Source: Amycolatopsis jiangsuensis
GTDB taxonomy: Bacteria > Actinomycetota > Actinomycetes > Mycobacteriales > Pseudonocardiaceae
Length of the DNA stretch: 64,000 bases
Direction: 5' to 3'
NCBI RefSeq assembly: GCF_014204865.1
Contig: NZ_JACHMG010000001.1
Span: 2,356,001 to 2,420,000 of the forward strand
Shown: positions 18,148 to 30,904 of the stretch, piece after piece
Position numbering within the stretch: the stretch's first letter is position 1
Layout: every line of letters begins with the position of its first letter
The notes under the pieces: model-generated
What the model was told of the DNA's origin: nothing
Database searches by the model: none
The model's input: the letters and a program-made list of their open reading frames with translations, nothing else
Position numbers and translations under genes: made by a program

Positions 18148-19030
18148 GGCCAAGGTCGCGGTGCACCACCTTCACGGCCATTCCGTCCTCCTTGGACAGT
18201 CGCTGGGCGAGCTCCTCCGACAGCGCCACACTGCGGTGCTTCCCGCCGGTGCAGCCGACCGCGAGCGTCAGGTACCGCTTGCCCTCGCGCTTGTAGCCCG
18301 CGCCGATCAGCCGCAGCAGCTGGTGGTAGCGGTCCAGGAACTCTTCGGCGCCCTCCTGCGAGAGCACGTAGTTGCGCACCTCGCTGTCCAGCCCGGTGTG
18401 CTCGCGCAGCTCCGGGATCCAGAACGGGTTGGGCAGGAACCGCACGTCCATCACGAGGTCGGAATCCATCGGCAGACCGTACTTGTAGCCGAAGGACAGC
18501 ACGGTGACGCGGGTCTGGGTGCTCGCCTCGGAGCCGAACGCGTCCTCGATCTTCGCCCGCAGGTCGTGCACCGACAGCGCGGAGGTGTCGAGCACGAGAT
18601 CGGCCTCCTCGCGCAGCGGGGAGAGCAGCTTGCGCTCGGCGGTGATGCCGTCCGCGAGCCGGCCGTCGCCCTGCATCGGATGGCCCCGGCGGACCGCCTC
18701 GAACCGGCGCACCAGCACCGCGTCGGTGGCCTCGAGAAACACCACCCGCGGCTTGTACCCGCGGGCGTCCAGGTCCTTGATCACCGAGGCCAGGTCGTCG
18801 GTGAAGGCGCGCGAGCGCACGTCCATCACCACGGCCACCTTGGTGATCGCGCCGCGCGCCTGCGCGCCCAGCTCGACCATGGTGGCGATCAGCTCCGGCG
18901 GCAGGTTGTCCACGACGAACCAGCCCAGGTCCTCCAGGCACTTCGCCGCGGTGGACCGGCCCGCCCCGGACAGGCCGGACACGACCGCGACCTCCATCCC
19001 CGATCCCCGGTTGCCCTCTTGCGCACTCAC
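18140..19030 (-). CDS. rapZ: RapZ/YvcJ-type P-loop nucleotide-binding protein
   Basis: Nucleotide-binding protein (RNase adapter RapZ in E. coli, YvcJ in Bacillus). Walker A GLSGAGRST near the N-terminus, DNLPPELI, RSRAFTDDL, and the conserved C-terminal VGCTGGKHRSVALSEELAQRL. A GTG at 19051 overlaps the uvrC stop, but the GTG at 19030 has GGGGAAGGA seven bases upstream and is preferred (296 aa). Confidence 0.95.
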   Translation of the reverse strand: MSAQEGNRGSGMEVAVVSGLSGAGRSTAAKCLEDLGWFVVDNLPPELIATMVELGAQARGAITKVAVVMDVRSRAFTDDLASVIKDLDARGYKPRVVFLEATDAVLVRRFEAVRRGHPMQGDGRLADGITAERKLLSPLREEADLVLDTSALSVHDLRAKIEDAFGSEASTQTRVTVLSFGYKYGLPMDSDLVMDVRFLPNPFWIPELREHTGLDSEVRNYVLSQEGAEEFLDRYHQLLRLIGAGYKREGKRYLTLAVGCTGGKHRSVALSEELAQRLSKEDGMAVKVVHRDLGRE

Positions 19031-19047
19031 GATGGTTCCTTCCCCGA

Positions 19048-21093
19048 TCACGACCCCTGGTCCCCTCCGGCGCCGGTCTCTCCGGCCAGCGCCGCCACCA
19101 CGGCTTCCGCGGTCCTCCTGCCGAACCCGGGCACCGCCTCGATCTCCTCGATCCTGGCCTGCTTGAGCTTCTTCACCGAGCCGAAATGCTTGATCAGCGC
19201 GGTGCGCCGAGCCTGCCCCAGACCGGGCACACTGTCCAATTCGGACGTCTGCATGCGCTTCGCGCGTTTCTCGCGGTGGTAACGGATGGCGAACCGGTGC
19301 GCCTCGTCCCGCAGCCGCTGCAGCAGGTACAACGCGTCGGACGTGCGGGGCAGGATCACCGGATCCGGATCACCGGGCAGCCAGATCTCCTCCAGCCGCT
19401 TCGCCAGCCCCACCACCGCGATGTCGGTGATTCCCAGCTCCGCCAGCACGTCCGCGGCCGCGGTGGCCTGCGGGCCCGCACCGTCGACCACGAGCAGGTT
19501 GGGCGGATAGGCGAACTTGCGCGGCCGTCCGGTCTCCGGATCGATCCCCGCCCGCACCGGCTCGGCCGCTTCGCTCCCGGATTCGGTCGCGGACTCGGTC
19601 GTGGACTCGACCGCCGACTCCGGCGGCGTGCCGGGCGTGGGTTCGGTGGTTCCGGTGTTTTCGGTGCTTTCCTTGAGGTACCGGTGAAACCGCCGCCGCA
19701 CGACCTCGGCGATGGACGCGACGTCGCCCTCCTCGGCGGCTTCGCGCAACGCGAACTTGCGGTACTCGGACTTGCGCGGCAGGCCGTCCTCGAACACCAC
19801 GAGCGAGGCCACCACGTCACTGCCCTGAATGTGGCTGATGTCCACGCATTCGATGCGCAGCGGCGCGCTGTCCAGCGCGAGGTAGTCCTGCAGCTCCTGC
19901 AACGCCGCCGAACGCGCGGTCAGGTCGCCCGCCCGGCGCAGCTTGTGCTGGGTGAAGGCCTCCGCGGCGTTGCGCGCCACGGTTTCCGCGAGCGCCTTCT
20001 TGTCACCGCGTTGCGCCACCCGCAGCCGTACCCGCGAGCCGCGCAGGCCGGTCAGCCATTCGGCGACGGCGTCGGCGTCCGCGGGCAGCTCCGGCACCAG
20101 CACCTCGCGCGGCACGACCGGACCCGTGTCCACGTCGTCGCGACCCGCACGGTCGGACTCCTCGCCGTAGAACTGCGTCAGGAAGTGGTCCACCAGCGCC
20201 GGGACGTCCATCTCCTCGGCCTTGTCGATCACCCAGCCGCGCTGCCCGCGTACGCGCCCGCCACGCACGTGGAAGACCTGGACCGCGGCTTCCAGCTCGT
20301 CGTGCGCGAAGGCGACCACGTCGGCGTCCGTGCCGTCGCCGAACACCACCGCCTGCTTCTCCATCGCACGGCGCAACGCACCCAGGTCGTCACGCAGCCG
20401 CGCGGCACGTTCGAACTCCAGCTCCTCCGACGCCGCGGCCATCTCCCGCTCCAGGCGCTTGACCATCGCGTCGGTGCGGCCGGCGAGGAAATCGCAGAAG
20501 TCCTCGACGATGGCCCGGTGCTCGGCGGCCGACACCCGGCCCACACACGGCGCCGAGCACTTGTCGATGTAGCCGAGCAGGCAGGGCCGGCCGATCTGGC
20601 CGTGCCGCCGGAACACCCCGGCCGAGCAGGTACGGGCGGGGAACACCCGCAGCAGCAGGTCGAGCGTTTCCCGGATCGCCCAGGCATGCGAGTACGGGCC
20701 GAAGTACCGCACGCCCTTCTTGCGCGCGCCGCGGTAGACGTGCAGCCGCGGGAACTGTTCGCCGAGGGTGACCGCGAGGACCGGGTAGCTCTTGTCGTCG
20801 CGGTAGCGGACGTTGAACCGCGGGTCGAACTCCTTGATCCAGTTGTACTCCAGCTGGAGTGCTTCGACCTCGGTGGTGACCACGGTCCACTCGACGCTGG
20901 CCGCGGTGGTGACCATCTGGCGGGTGCGCGGGTGCAGCCCGGCAAGATCGGCGAAGTACGAGTTCAGCCGGCTGCGCAGGCTCTTCGCCTTGCCGACGTA
21001 GATGACCCGCTTCCCGGCGTCGCGGAACTTGTACACGCCGGGAGCGTCCGGGATGCTCCCGGGCTGGGGTCGGTAGGTGGTCGGGTCAGCCAC
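19048..21093 (-). CDS. uvrC: Excinuclease ABC subunit C
   Basis: Dual-incision nuclease of nucleotide excision repair. The N-terminal GIY-YIG domain has GVYKFRD and [10 protein letters not shown]; a UvrB-binding segment follows mid-protein; the RNase H-like second nuclease has [14 protein letters not shown] and [11 protein letters not shown]-terminal helix-hairpin-helix motifs include [22 protein letters not shown] Ser/Thr/Glu-rich low-complexity insert (around 19540-19670) interrupts the second nuclease region, as in other actinobacterial UvrC. GTG 21093 has a GGGTGG ribosome site; GTG 21102 is an alternative. 681 aa. Confidence 0.96.
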   Translation of the reverse strand: MADPTTYRPQPGSIPDAPGVYKFRDAGKRVIYVGKAKSLRSRLNSYFADLAGLHPRTRQMVTTAASVEWTVVTTEVEALQLEYNWIKEFDPRFNVRYRDDKSYPVLAVTLGEQFPRLHVYRGARKKGVRYFGPYSHAWAIRETLDLLLRVFPARTCSAGVFRRHGQIGRPCLLGYIDKCSAPCVGRVSAAEHRAIVEDFCDFLAGRTDAMVKRLEREMAAASEELEFERAARLRDDLGALRRAMEKQAVVFGDGTDADVVAFAHDELEAAVQVFHVRGGRVRGQRGWVIDKAEEMDVPALVDHFLTQFYGEESDRAGRDDVDTGPVVPREVLVPELPADADAVAEWLTGLRGSRVRLRVAQRGDKKALAETVARNAAEAFTQHKLRRAGDLTARSAALQELQDYLALDSAPLRIECVDISHIQGSDVVASLVVFEDGLPRKSEYRKFALREAAEEGDVASIAEVVRRRFHRYLKESTENTGTTEPTPGTPPESAVESTTESATESGSEAAEPVRAGIDPETGRPRKFAYPPNLLVVDGAGPQATAAADVLAELGITDIAVVGLAKRLEEIWLPGDPDPVILPRTSDALYLLQRLRDEAHRFAIRYHREKRAKRMQTSELDSVPGLGQARRTALIKHFGSVKKLKQARIEEIEAVPGFGRRTAEAVVAALAGETGAGGDQGS

Positions 21094-21233
21094 GGTACCC
21101 ACCCTATGGGCCGCCTCCGACAGTTCCGCAGGGTGTCCCGGCCCGCTCGCCCGGACGGCAGTGGTGACCAGGGCCGAGGGCGGTTCACGGGCAACCGGCG
21201 GCGGCCGGGCACCGGCATGGGATGCTCGGCCGC

Positions 21234-22013
21234 ATGCGCGTCGCCACCTGGAACGTCAACTCGATCGTGCCCCGGCTCCCGCGGGTGCTGGACTGGCTGG
21301 AGCACACCGCGCCGGACGTCCTGTGCCTGCAGGAACTGAAGAACACCACCGAGGCGTTCCCGGTCGAACCGGTGCGGTCACTCGGCTACGAGGTCGCCGC
21401 GTACGGGCTCGGGCGGTGGAACGGCGTGGCGATCCTGTCGAAGGTGGGCCTCGAGGACGTCGTACGAGGCCTGCCCGGCGAACCGCAGTTCGACGGGCAG
21501 GCCGAGGCACGTGCGATCGGCGCAACCTGTGGCGGGGTCCGGGTCTGGTCGGTCTACGTGCCGAACGGTCGCGAACCGGGAAACCCGCACTACGCCTACA
21601 AACTGGCGTGGCTGGCCGCGTTGCGCGACCTCGCCGGCGAGGAACTGGCGGCGGACCGGCCGTTCGCCGTGCTGGGTGACTTCAACGTGGCGCCGGCCGA
21701 CGACGACGTGTGGGACCTCGAAGCCTTCGCCGGGTCGACGCACGTGACCGGGCCGGAACGCGCGGCACTGGCCGCACTGCGCGAGGCCGGGCTCACGGAC
21801 GTCTTCCCACGGCCGCTGAAGTACGACCACCCGTTCACTTACTGGGACTACCGCGCGGGGAACTTCCCGAACAACCGCGGCATGCGCATCGACCTCGTGT
21901 ACGGGAACCCGGCGTTCACCGGCGCGGTGACCGACTCCTACGTCGACCGCGAGGCCCGCAAGGGCAAGGGCCCTTCCGACCACGCGCCGATCGTGGTCGA
22001 CCTCGCGCGCTGA
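21234..22013 (+). CDS. xthA: Exodeoxyribonuclease III (AP endonuclease family)
   Basis: Mg-dependent nuclease removing 3' blocks and cleaving abasic sites. 259 aa from ATG 21234 ([11 protein letters not shown]); an ATG 12 nt upstream adds four atypical residues. Metal/catalytic motifs are [26 protein letters not shown] and [10 protein letters not shown], the full EEP-family set. Divergent from uvrC. Confidence 0.95.
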   Translation: MRVATWNVNSIVPRLPRVLDWLEHTAPDVLCLQELKNTTEAFPVEPVRSLGYEVAAYGLGRWNGVAILSKVGLEDVVRGLPGEPQFDGQAEARAIGATCGGVRVWSVYVPNGREPGNPHYAYKLAWLAALRDLAGEELAADRPFAVLGDFNVAPADDDVWDLEAFAGSTHVTGPERAALAALREAGLTDVFPRPLKYDHPFTYWDYRAGNFPNNRGMRIDLVYGNPAFTGAVTDSYVDREARKGKGPSDHAPIVVDLAR

Positions 22014-22020
22014 ACGCCGG

Positions 22021-22380
22021 TCACACCGGGGCCACGATGTCGCCGGCCAGCGGGGCGACCGCGCCGATGATCGTGTCCACCACCGGCTGCGGCACCCCGG
22101 CCTCCTGCAGCGCCTCGGTCAGGTACTTCGCGACCAGGTCGAAGTGCCGCTGCTCGATCCCGCGGCCACGATGGACCTCCTTCATCGTCCGGCCCCGGTA
22201 CTCGTCCGGCCCGCCCAGCGCGGCGGCGAAGAACTCCACCTGCATGCCCTTCAGCCGGGGCAGGTTGGTGCCGCGGAAGAACGGCGCCAGGTCCGGGTCC
22301 GCGAGGACGCGCGCGTAGAAGTCGTCGACGACCGTGATCAGGGCTTCCTGACCGCCGATCTCGTCGTAGATGCTCGCCAT
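22021..22380 (-). CDS. Truncated haemoglobin, group I type
   Basis: 119-aa 2-on-2 globin, a haem protein that handles O2 or NO in the cytoplasm. Family signs are MASIYDEIGGQEALITVVDDFYARVLADPDLAPFF, GGPDEYRGRTMKEVHRGRGI with the proximal His, and the C-terminal VAKYLTEALQEAGVP. ATG 22380. Convergent with xthA, only seven bases between stops. Confidence 0.92.
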   Translation of the reverse strand: MASIYDEIGGQEALITVVDDFYARVLADPDLAPFFRGTNLPRLKGMQVEFFAAALGGPDEYRGRTMKEVHRGRGIEQRHFDLVAKYLTEALQEAGVPQPVVDTIIGAVAPLAGDIVAPV

Positions 22381-22501
22381 GGAGGGTCTCCGTCCGATCC
22401 GCTGTGGTGGGCCGGACCCCAGGAAACCGGCAGCGTGTTTCGGCGGAATGAGCACGACGTCACCGGCAGGCAAGCAACGGCTCACCGCACCGGGACGCCG
22501 C

Positions 22502-24794
<2,293 letters not shown>

Positions 24795-24825
24795 GGGTGC
24801 TCCTCACCTGCCTCGGGGAACGACG

Positions 24826-25431
24826 TCACACATTGTGCGCGCTCGCCGCCACGTGTGGGGCAGTGAGCTTCTCCACGTACTTCGCGACCACGTCGACTTC
24901 CAGGTTCACCGGGTCGCCGTCCTCGCGCCTGCCGAGCGTGGTGGCCTCCAGCGTGGTCGGGATCAACGCCACCGAGAAGCGGTCCCCGGACACGCTCGCC
25001 ACGGTGAGCGAGACGCCGTCCACGGCGATCGAGCCCTTCTCCACCACGTACCGGGAAAGCGCCGCGGGCAGCGCGAACGTGGTCACGCCGTGCTCGTCGC
25101 GCGAGAGGAAGACGCCGGTGCCGTCCACGTGTCCCTGCATGATGTGCCCGCCGAGCCGGCCGCCGGCCGGGGTCGCGCGCTCGAGGTTGACCGTGTCCCC
25201 CACCGTCACCTTCGAGAGGCTGGAACGCTGAAGTGTCTCGTTCACCACATCGACGGTGAACTCGCCGCCGGAGACAGTGACCACGGTCAGGCAGACGCCG
25301 CTGACCGCGATCGAATCACCGTGCGCGGCGTCTGAGGTCACCAGCGGACCACGCACGGTCAGCCGGGCCGCGTCGGTCAGCTGCTCGACCGCAGTGACCT
25401 CGCCGACCTCTTCGACAATTCCCGTGAACAC
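24826..25431 (-). CDS. ribE: Riboflavin synthase, alpha subunit
   Basis: Dismutates two lumazines to riboflavin. 201 aa made of two homologous lumazine-binding barrels: MFTGIVEEVGEV...DSIAVSGVCLTV and the second half ...SIAVDGVSLTVASV. GTG 25431 has GAGGAGGG five bases upstream. The 74-bp leader shows no FMN riboswitch. No ribD was found in the window. Confidence 0.95.
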   Translation of the reverse strand: MFTGIVEEVGEVTAVEQLTDAARLTVRGPLVTSDAAHGDSIAVSGVCLTVVTVSGGEFTVDVVNETLQRSSLSKVTVGDTVNLERATPAGGRLGGHIMQGHVDGTGVFLSRDEHGVTTFALPAALSRYVVEKGSIAVDGVSLTVASVSGDRFSVALIPTTLEATTLGRREDGDPVNLEVDVVAKYVEKLTAPHVAASAHNV

Positions 25432-25504
25432 TGCTGCCCTCCTCGCCGGGCCACCGTCGGCGGTGGTCCCTCCATCCAACACCTGCGTGCCCCTCGGGTC
25501 TCGT

Positions 25505-26188
25505 TCAGCCCACGCGGTGCCGCGCGGCCTGCTCGCGCAACGCGGCGACCGCCCGGCCCGGGTCATCGGCGCCGTAGACGGCCGACCCGGCCACGAAGCA
25601 GTCCACACCGGCTTCGGCGGCCTGTTCGATGGTGTCGGCGTTGATCCCGCCGTCGATCTCGACGACCAGCTTGAGGTGGCCGGTGTCCACCAGCCGGCGC
25701 GCGGTGCGCACCTTCTCCAGCACGTCGGCGATGAACGACTGCCCGCCGAAGCCCGGTTCGACCGACATCACCAGCAGCGTGTCGTAGTGCTTGAGCGTGT
25801 CCAGGTGGTTTTCCAGCGGCGTGCCCGGCTTGATCGACAGACCCGCTTTCGCCCCCGCGGCGCGCAGGTCCTTGGCCAGCTTGACTGGGTCGTGGGCTGC
25901 CTCCGCGTGCACGGTCACGTTGTACGCACCGGCCTCGGCGTAGCCGACCGCCCAGCGGTCCGGGTCCTCGATCATCAGGTGGCAGTCGACCGGGACGTCG
26001 GTGACCTTCAGCAGGGACTGCACCACCGGCAGGCCGAGGGTCAGATTGGGCACGAAGTGCGCGTCCATCACGTCCACGTGCACCCAGTCGGCCCGGGTCG
26101 CCCCGGGGTGCGCGACCGCCGCGATCTCCTCGCCGAGCCGGGCGAAGTCCGCGGACAGGATGCTGGGTGCGATCAGGGGTTCGGCCAC
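25505..26188 (-). CDS. rpe: Ribulose-phosphate 3-epimerase
   Basis: Pentose-phosphate TIM-barrel enzyme; links ribulose 5-phosphate to xylulose 5-phosphate. 227 aa. Motifs are [54 protein letters not shown] and [14 protein letters not shown] start at 26188. Supplies or drains the ribulose 5-phosphate used by RibBA downstream. Confidence 0.97.
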   Translation of the reverse strand: MAEPLIAPSILSADFARLGEEIAAVAHPGATRADWVHVDVMDAHFVPNLTLGLPVVQSLLKVTDVPVDCHLMIEDPDRWAVGYAEAGAYNVTVHAEAAHDPVKLAKDLRAAGAKAGLSIKPGTPLENHLDTLKHYDTLLVMSVEPGFGGQSFIADVLEKVRTARRLVDTGHLKLVVEIDGGINADTIEQAAEAGVDCFVAGSAVYGADDPGRAVAALREQAARHRVG

Positions 26189-26252
26189 GCTTCGAGTCTA
26201 GGAGGCACCCGCCGTCACCCGCCCACCGGCCGAATCGCGCGGCCGCGCCGGT

Positions 26253-26762
26253 TCACGGTCCGGGCGGGGGCAGCAGGTCCAGTGCCGCGGTCCACGGGCG
26301 GCGCGGGTCGAGCCGCAGCAGCCGGACCCCGGCCGCGGTGAGCGTGTCCAGGTGCGGCTGCCAGGCCGGGTGGTGCACGCGGGTGTCCTGGATCTGATAC
26401 GCCACCGCGATCGTGGTCCCCGGCGTGCCCAGCACGTCGCCGAGCAGGGTGAGGGCCTGGTTGTCGGCGACGCCGAGGGCGAGTTTGGCGATCGAGTTCG
26501 CCGACGCGGGCGCGAAGAGGAACACCCGCGGGTCCGGATGCGGCCGGGGCTGTCCCGGCAGCCGGGAGGTGGTGCGGATCGGCAGGTCGGTGGTCGCGGC
26601 GAGGTCCGCGAGCCCGCCTGCGGTCTCCAGCCACTGCCCGGCGGTGGGCGTGAGGGTGATCGCGAGCCGCCAGCCGCGGGCGGCCGCGGGCCGGGCCAGC
26701 TCGGCGGTGAAGCGAGTGTCCAGCCCACCGCACGAGCTGGCGACCAGGCCCAGGTCGGTCAC
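26253..26762 (-). CDS. Flavoprotein (PPC-decarboxylase-like family)
   Basis: 169-aa protein resembling the flavin-binding HFCD family. The stretches ITLTPTAGQWL, IRTTSRLPG, VFLFAPASANSIAKLALGVADNQALTLLGDVL and a C-terminal LDTLTAAGVRLLRL match the usual order. Substrate unknown; CoaBC is encoded elsewhere in the window (39524), so this is not the pantothenate enzyme. GTG 26762 overlaps the rsmB stop by four bases (GTGA). Confidence 0.85.
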   Translation of the reverse strand: MTDLGLVASSCGGLDTRFTAELARPAAARGWRLAITLTPTAGQWLETAGGLADLAATTDLPIRTTSRLPGQPRPHPDPRVFLFAPASANSIAKLALGVADNQALTLLGDVLGTPGTTIAVAYQIQDTRVHHPAWQPHLDTLTAAGVRLLRLDPRRPWTAALDLLPPPGP

Positions 26763-28183
26763 GGCTTGCGCAGCAGGGCGCAGAACATCGCGTCCGTGCC
26801 GTGCCGGTGCGGCCACAGCTGCACGTACGGCCCTTCGCCGAGCTGCGGCACGCCGGGGAAGAACCCGCGCGCGTCCAGCACCTCGGACTTCGTACGGCGC
26901 GCGATCTCCCCGACCACGCCCTCGGTCTCGGCGAGGTGCGGCGAGCACACGACGTAGGCCACGACGCCACCGGGCCGCACCAGGTCCAGCGCGGCCACGA
27001 GCAGTTCGCCCTGCAGCTTCGTGAGGTCCGCGACGTCCGAGGGCTTGCGCCGCCACCGTGCTTCGGGACGGCGCCGCAACGCGCCGAGACCACTGCAGGG
27101 GGCGTCGACGAGGACCCGGTCGTACCCGGGTTCGAGCCCGGACTCGCGGCCGTCGCCGACGTGCACGGTGACCGGCAGGCCCGTCGTGGCGTTCTCGACG
27201 AGCCGGGCACGGTGCGGCGCCTTCTCCACGGCGTCCACGCGCGCACCGCTGATCTTCGCGAGCGCGCCCAGCAGCGCGGCCTTGCCGCCGGGGCCGGCGC
27301 ACAGGTCGAGCCACCGCTCGTCGGAGCCGGACAGCGGCGCCTTCGTGGCCGCGACCGCGCACAGCTGGCTGCCCTCGTCCTGCACCGCGGCAAGGCGTTC
27401 ACGGACCGGTTCGGCGTCCGCCGGATCGCCGGCGCCCGCGGGCAGCCGTACCCCGTAGGGCGAGTACGGCGCGGGGTCGCCGCCGGTGATCGCGGCCAGT
27501 TCGTCGGCGCTGATCTCGCCGGGCCGGGCGACCAGGTGCACCTCCGGCCGTTCGTCGTCGGCTTCCAGCGCGGCCTTCAGGTCCGCGCCCTTGTCCCCCA
27601 GCGCCTCCGCGAACGAACGCGCCACCCAGCGCGGGTGCGCGGTGCGCAGCGCGTAGGCGCCGATCGAGTCCTTCTCCTCGTCCGGCGCGAGCTCGTCGAG
27701 CCACTGCGCTTCGTCCTTCGTGGACACCGTGCGCAGGATCGCGTTGGCGAAACCCGTTGCCCACGAACCCGCTTCCGCCCGCACGAGGTCCACAGTGGAC
27801 CCGACGGCGGCGTGCTCGGGGATCCGGGTGCGCAGCAGCTGGTACGCGCCGAGCCGCAGCGCGTCGAGCACCACCGGGTCGGTCTTCTCGAGCGGGCGGT
27901 CGACACAGGCCGCGATCACCGCGTCGAGCAGCCCCTGCGCCCGCGCGGCACCGTAGGTCAGCTCGGTGGCCAGCGCCGCGTCGCGGCCGGTCACCCGGCG
28001 TTCCCGCAGCAGCTGCGGCAGCATCAGGTTGGCGTACGCGTCCTTCTCCCGCACCGCGCGCAGCACGTCGAACGCGACCTGCCGGGCGGCGTCGATCTCC
28101 GGCGGGCGGCGTGGCCCCGATTTGCGCGGGGCCGGACGGCTCCGCTGGGGCCGGGCCGGCCTCCGCTGTCCACGTTCGTTCAC
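26759..28183 (-). CDS. rsmB: 16S rRNA (cytosine-967-C5)-methyltransferase
   Basis: 474 aa. The N-terminal NusB-like RNA-binding domain ([27 protein letters not shown]) is followed by a Rossmann SAM-binding domain with [36 protein letters not shown] (catalytic Cys in PCS) and [11 protein letters not shown] (second Cys). Methylates C967-equivalent of 16S rRNA. GTG 28183 overlaps the fmt stop. The Arg/Pro-rich first 25 residues are disordered. Confidence 0.95.
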   Translation of the reverse strand: MNERGQRRPARPQRSRPAPRKSGPRRPPEIDAARQVAFDVLRAVREKDAYANLMLPQLLRERRVTGRDAALATELTYGAARAQGLLDAVIAACVDRPLEKTDPVVLDALRLGAYQLLRTRIPEHAAVGSTVDLVRAEAGSWATGFANAILRTVSTKDEAQWLDELAPDEEKDSIGAYALRTAHPRWVARSFAEALGDKGADLKAALEADDERPEVHLVARPGEISADELAAITGGDPAPYSPYGVRLPAGAGDPADAEPVRERLAAVQDEGSQLCAVAATKAPLSGSDERWLDLCAGPGGKAALLGALAKISGARVDAVEKAPHRARLVENATTGLPVTVHVGDGRESGLEPGYDRVLVDAPCSGLGALRRRPEARWRRKPSDVADLTKLQGELLVAALDLVRPGGVVAYVVCSPHLAETEGVVGEIARRTKSEVLDARGFFPGVPQLGEGPYVQLWPHRHGTDAMFCALLRKP

Positions 28184-29106
28184 CGCAGGCGCTCTCCTTC
28201 GTCGATCCGCGTTCCGCGCGCCCAGTCGGTGGCCGCCATCCGTTTCTTGCCCGGCGCCTGGACCTCGCCCAGCCGCACCGGTTTCGTCGCTGTGCCCACG
28301 AGCACCCGCTTGCGCTCCACGACCAGCTCGCCGGGCGCGGGCCCGGGCTCGTCGAGCACCGTGACCGGCCCCAGCTTGAACCGCTCTCCGCGGAATTCCG
28401 CCCACGCACCGGGTTCCGGGGTGACCGCGCGGACCAACCGGTCGACGGCGGCGGCCGGGTCGGCGAAAGACACCCGCGCGTCCTCCACCGTCACCTTCGG
28501 CGCATAGCTCACGCCCTCACCGGGCTGCTCGACCGCCTGCAGGGTGCCGTCCTCGATGCCGTCCACAGTGGACTGCAGCAGGTCCGCGCCCGAACGGGCG
28601 AGCCGCTCCAGCAGCACGCCCGCGGTGTCCGCGGCGGCGATCTGCTCGGTGACGACGCCGAACACCGGGCCGGCGTCGAGCTCCTTCACGATCCGGAACG
28701 TGGACGCGCCGGTGATCTCGTCGCCCGCGCGGATCGAGGCCTGCACCGGCGCCGCCCCGCGCCAAGCGGGCAGCAGCGAGAAGTGCAGGTTGACCCAGCC
28801 GTGCGCCGGGACGTCGAGCGCCCGCTGCGGCAGCAGCGCGCCGTAGGCCACCACCGGGCAGAGGTCCGGGGCCAGCTCCCGCAGCCGGTCGAGGAAGTCC
28901 GGGTCGCCGGCCCGCGCGGGGGTGAGGACCTCGATGCCGTGCTCGTCGGCGAGGGCACCCACCGGGGAACGCAGCACCTTGCGCCCGCGCCCGGCTTGGG
29001 CGTCCGGCCGTGTGACCACGGCGACGACCTCGTGCCGCCCGGACGCGAGCAGCGCGCGCAGCGACGGCACGGCAGGCTCCGGGGTGCCGGCGAAGACGAG
29101 TCGCAT
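28180..29106 (-). CDS. fmt: Methionyl-tRNA formyltransferase
   Basis: Formylates initiator Met-tRNA using 10-formyl-THF. 308 aa with [20 protein letters not shown], the catalytic [34 protein letters not shown], and a C-terminal anticodon/OB-like domain. ATG 29106 sits seven bases after GGAGG; GTG at 29109 is an alternative. First gene of fmt-rsmB-flavoprotein. Confidence 0.96.
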   Translation of the reverse strand: MRLVFAGTPEPAVPSLRALLASGRHEVVAVVTRPDAQAGRGRKVLRSPVGALADEHGIEVLTPARAGDPDFLDRLRELAPDLCPVVAYGALLPQRALDVPAHGWVNLHFSLLPAWRGAAPVQASIRAGDEITGASTFRIVKELDAGPVFGVVTEQIAAADTAGVLLERLARSGADLLQSTVDGIEDGTLQAVEQPGEGVSYAPKVTVEDARVSFADPAAAVDRLVRAVTPEPGAWAEFRGERFKLGPVTVLDEPGPAPGELVVERKRVLVGTATKPVRLGEVQAPGKKRMAATDWARGTRIDEGERLR

Positions 29107-29230
29107 CACCGCACCTCCGGCAGGGAAAAGGGGATTTCAGGCTGGTCGGGCATCGGGAACGAGTCTAGAAGACCCGCTCACGGCGGCGCGGTGCGGGCGG
29201 CGCGGTGCGGTGGGTGCCAGTATCGGGTTC

Positions 29231-29689
29231 ATGACCACGCTGAAGGCGACCCTGCATGACGACCTGACGACCGCGATGAAGGCCCGTGACCAGCTGCGCT
29301 CGGCGACACTGCGGCTGACGCTGTCGGCGATCGGCTACGAGGAGACCGCGGGCGACGCCGCCCGCGAACTGTCCGACGACGAGGTGCGCAAGGTCATCAC
29401 CCGGGAGGTGAAGAAGCGCCGGGACGCCGCGGACGCGTTCGCGAAAGCCGGCCGCGCCGAGTCCGCGGAGCGTGAGCTGGCCGAGGCGGAGGTGCTCACG
29501 GCGTACCTGCCTGCCCAGCTGCCGGACGACGAACTGCGGGCACTGGTGACCGAAGCGGTGACCGAGACCGGTGCGTCCGGAATGAGCGGCATGGGCGCGG
29601 TGATGAAAGCGGTCCAGCCGAAGATCGCCGGGCGCGCGGAGGGCGGTCGCGTGGCGGCCGAGGTGAAACGGCAGCTGGCCGCGGGCTGA
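29231..29689 (+). CDS. GatB/YqeY domain-containing protein
   Basis: 152-aa helical protein like Bacillus YqeY and the tail domain of GatB, which contacts tRNA. Signs are MTTLKATLHDDLTTAMKARDQLRSATLRLTLSAI, LTAYLPAQLPDDEL and GMGAVMKAVQPKIAGRAEGGRVAAEVKRQL. ATG 29231. Precise role unknown. Divergent from fmt. Confidence 0.93.
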   Translation: MTTLKATLHDDLTTAMKARDQLRSATLRLTLSAIGYEETAGDAARELSDDEVRKVITREVKKRRDAADAFAKAGRAESAERELAEAEVLTAYLPAQLPDDELRALVTEAVTETGASGMSGMGAVMKAVQPKIAGRAEGGRVAAEVKRQLAAG

Positions 29690-29783
29690 CGACCGCGTCG
29701 GCGTCGATGCGCGCAGTCCCTGGCCGCTGCGGGCGATCTCCGAGGCGCCGCCGTGGACACCAGCGCCGTGAGCCCCGCGGCAG

Positions 29784-30137
29784 TCAGGCCCGCACCCAGG
29801 AGCCGGACTCGTGGACGGACTCGCGATCGGGGTAGTGGGCACGCTCGCGGGCGGGCTCACGGGCGGGGTGGCGAGCCGATTCGCGCTCGGGGCGGCGGTC
29901 GGACCGGCGTGGCTCCGAACCCAGCCGCCAGGCCCAGCGCCAGCCCGCCCAGACGGCGGCCGCCGAACCGGCGAACGTCACCAGGAACGCCTGCCCGACC
30001 ACTCCGTCGAGCGGGGCGAGCCGCAGCAGCACCAGCAACGCCCAGACCTGCGCCACGGTGAAGGGCACGACCAGGGCCACGGCATAGACTCCGCGACGCC
30101 AGCGAACCGGCTGCGGCGTGGGAACGAACGGGTCCAT
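29784..30137 (-). CDS. Small membrane protein, unknown function
   Basis: 117 aa from ATG 30137, preceded by GAGGGAGG. Two membrane segments (YAVALVVPFTVAQVWALLVLL and FLVTFAGSAAAVWAGWRWAW), then a highly charged Arg/Glu tail with RESARHPAREPARERAH-type repetition. No family recognised. Downstream of the Crp-like gene on the same strand with a ~85-bp gap. Confidence 0.65.
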   Translation of the reverse strand: MDPFVPTPQPVRWRRGVYAVALVVPFTVAQVWALLVLLRLAPLDGVVGQAFLVTFAGSAAAVWAGWRWAWRLGSEPRRSDRRPERESARHPAREPARERAHYPDRESVHESGSWVRA

Positions 30138-30221
30138 GAGCGCCTCCCTCAAGTGCCTGTGTTCGTCCAGGATTGCCCTGTGGCACAGGGGGATCTGTGT
30201 CAGCTGACACCTTCGGGGAAC

Positions 30222-30884
30222 TCAGCGGGCGAGCCGGCGCAGCTCGCCGAGCCGGTGGACGACCACCTGGCGGCGCGCGGTGCTGATCACGCCTCGCCGC
30301 CGGAGCTCGCGGGTCGCGCGCGCCCACGACTCGCGGGAAATCGCCGCTGTCATCGCGAGTTCCGCCTGGGTGCCGGGAATCGCGACCACGAGGTCGCTCC
30401 CGCGCTGCACCCCGTGTTCCACCGCCAGCTGCATCAGCTGCGCCGCGACGCGCCTGGCGATCGTGCCGCCGCCGAGGTCCGTGCGCTGGCGCCCCGCGTC
30501 ACGCAGCCGCGCCGCCAGTACCAGCAGCAGCACCCACGAAATCGCCGGGTCGCGCCGGCAGAGCGCGGCGAACCGCGGCGCGGGCACGACGAGCGCTTCG
30601 AGCTCGTCCAGCGCCTCCACCGTCGCCGAACGTGGCCGGCCGTCGAGCGCGCCGAGTTCGGCGACCACGTCGCCCGCGCCGCGCACCGCGATCACCACCT
30701 CCCGCCCGTCGGAGGTCGCGTTGGTGATCCGGACGTGCCCGGACACCAGCAACACCACTGCCACGGAGCGGTCGCCCTCGCGGCAGACCACTTCGCCCCG
30801 GCGGTAGCTGCGGCGCACCGCGAGCTCCGCCACCTTGCCGCGTTCGGCCGGGCCCAGCGCCGGCCAGAATCCGGTCGTCTCCAC
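30222..30884 (-). CDS. Crp/Fnr-family transcription regulator
   Basis: 220 aa. The N-terminal cyclic-nucleotide-binding beta roll covers GEVVCREGDRSVAVVLLVSGHVRIT and VVAELGALDGRPRSATVEALDELEALVVP, a phosphate-binding-cassette-like stretch GALDGRPRSATV; the C-terminal winged helix is GTQAELAMTAAISRESWARATRELRRRGVI. GTG 30884 with GGGAGG upstream. It starts 20 nt after the cyclase-like gene, so enzyme and receptor are probably cotranscribed. Confidence 0.9.
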   Translation of the reverse strand: METTGFWPALGPAERGKVAELAVRRSYRRGEVVCREGDRSVAVVLLVSGHVRITNATSDGREVVIAVRGAGDVVAELGALDGRPRSATVEALDELEALVVPAPRFAALCRRDPAISWVLLLVLAARLRDAGRQRTDLGGGTIARRVAAQLMQLAVEHGVQRGSDLVVAIPGTQAELAMTAAISRESWARATRELRRRGVISTARRQVVVHRLGELRRLAR

Positions 30885-30904
30885 GAGGCCGCCTCCCGGG
30901 CTCG

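Noticed and set aside
25432..25504. FMN riboswitch before ribE
   Set aside because: The gap is too short and lacks the conserved RFN-element words; only a small hairpin is present.
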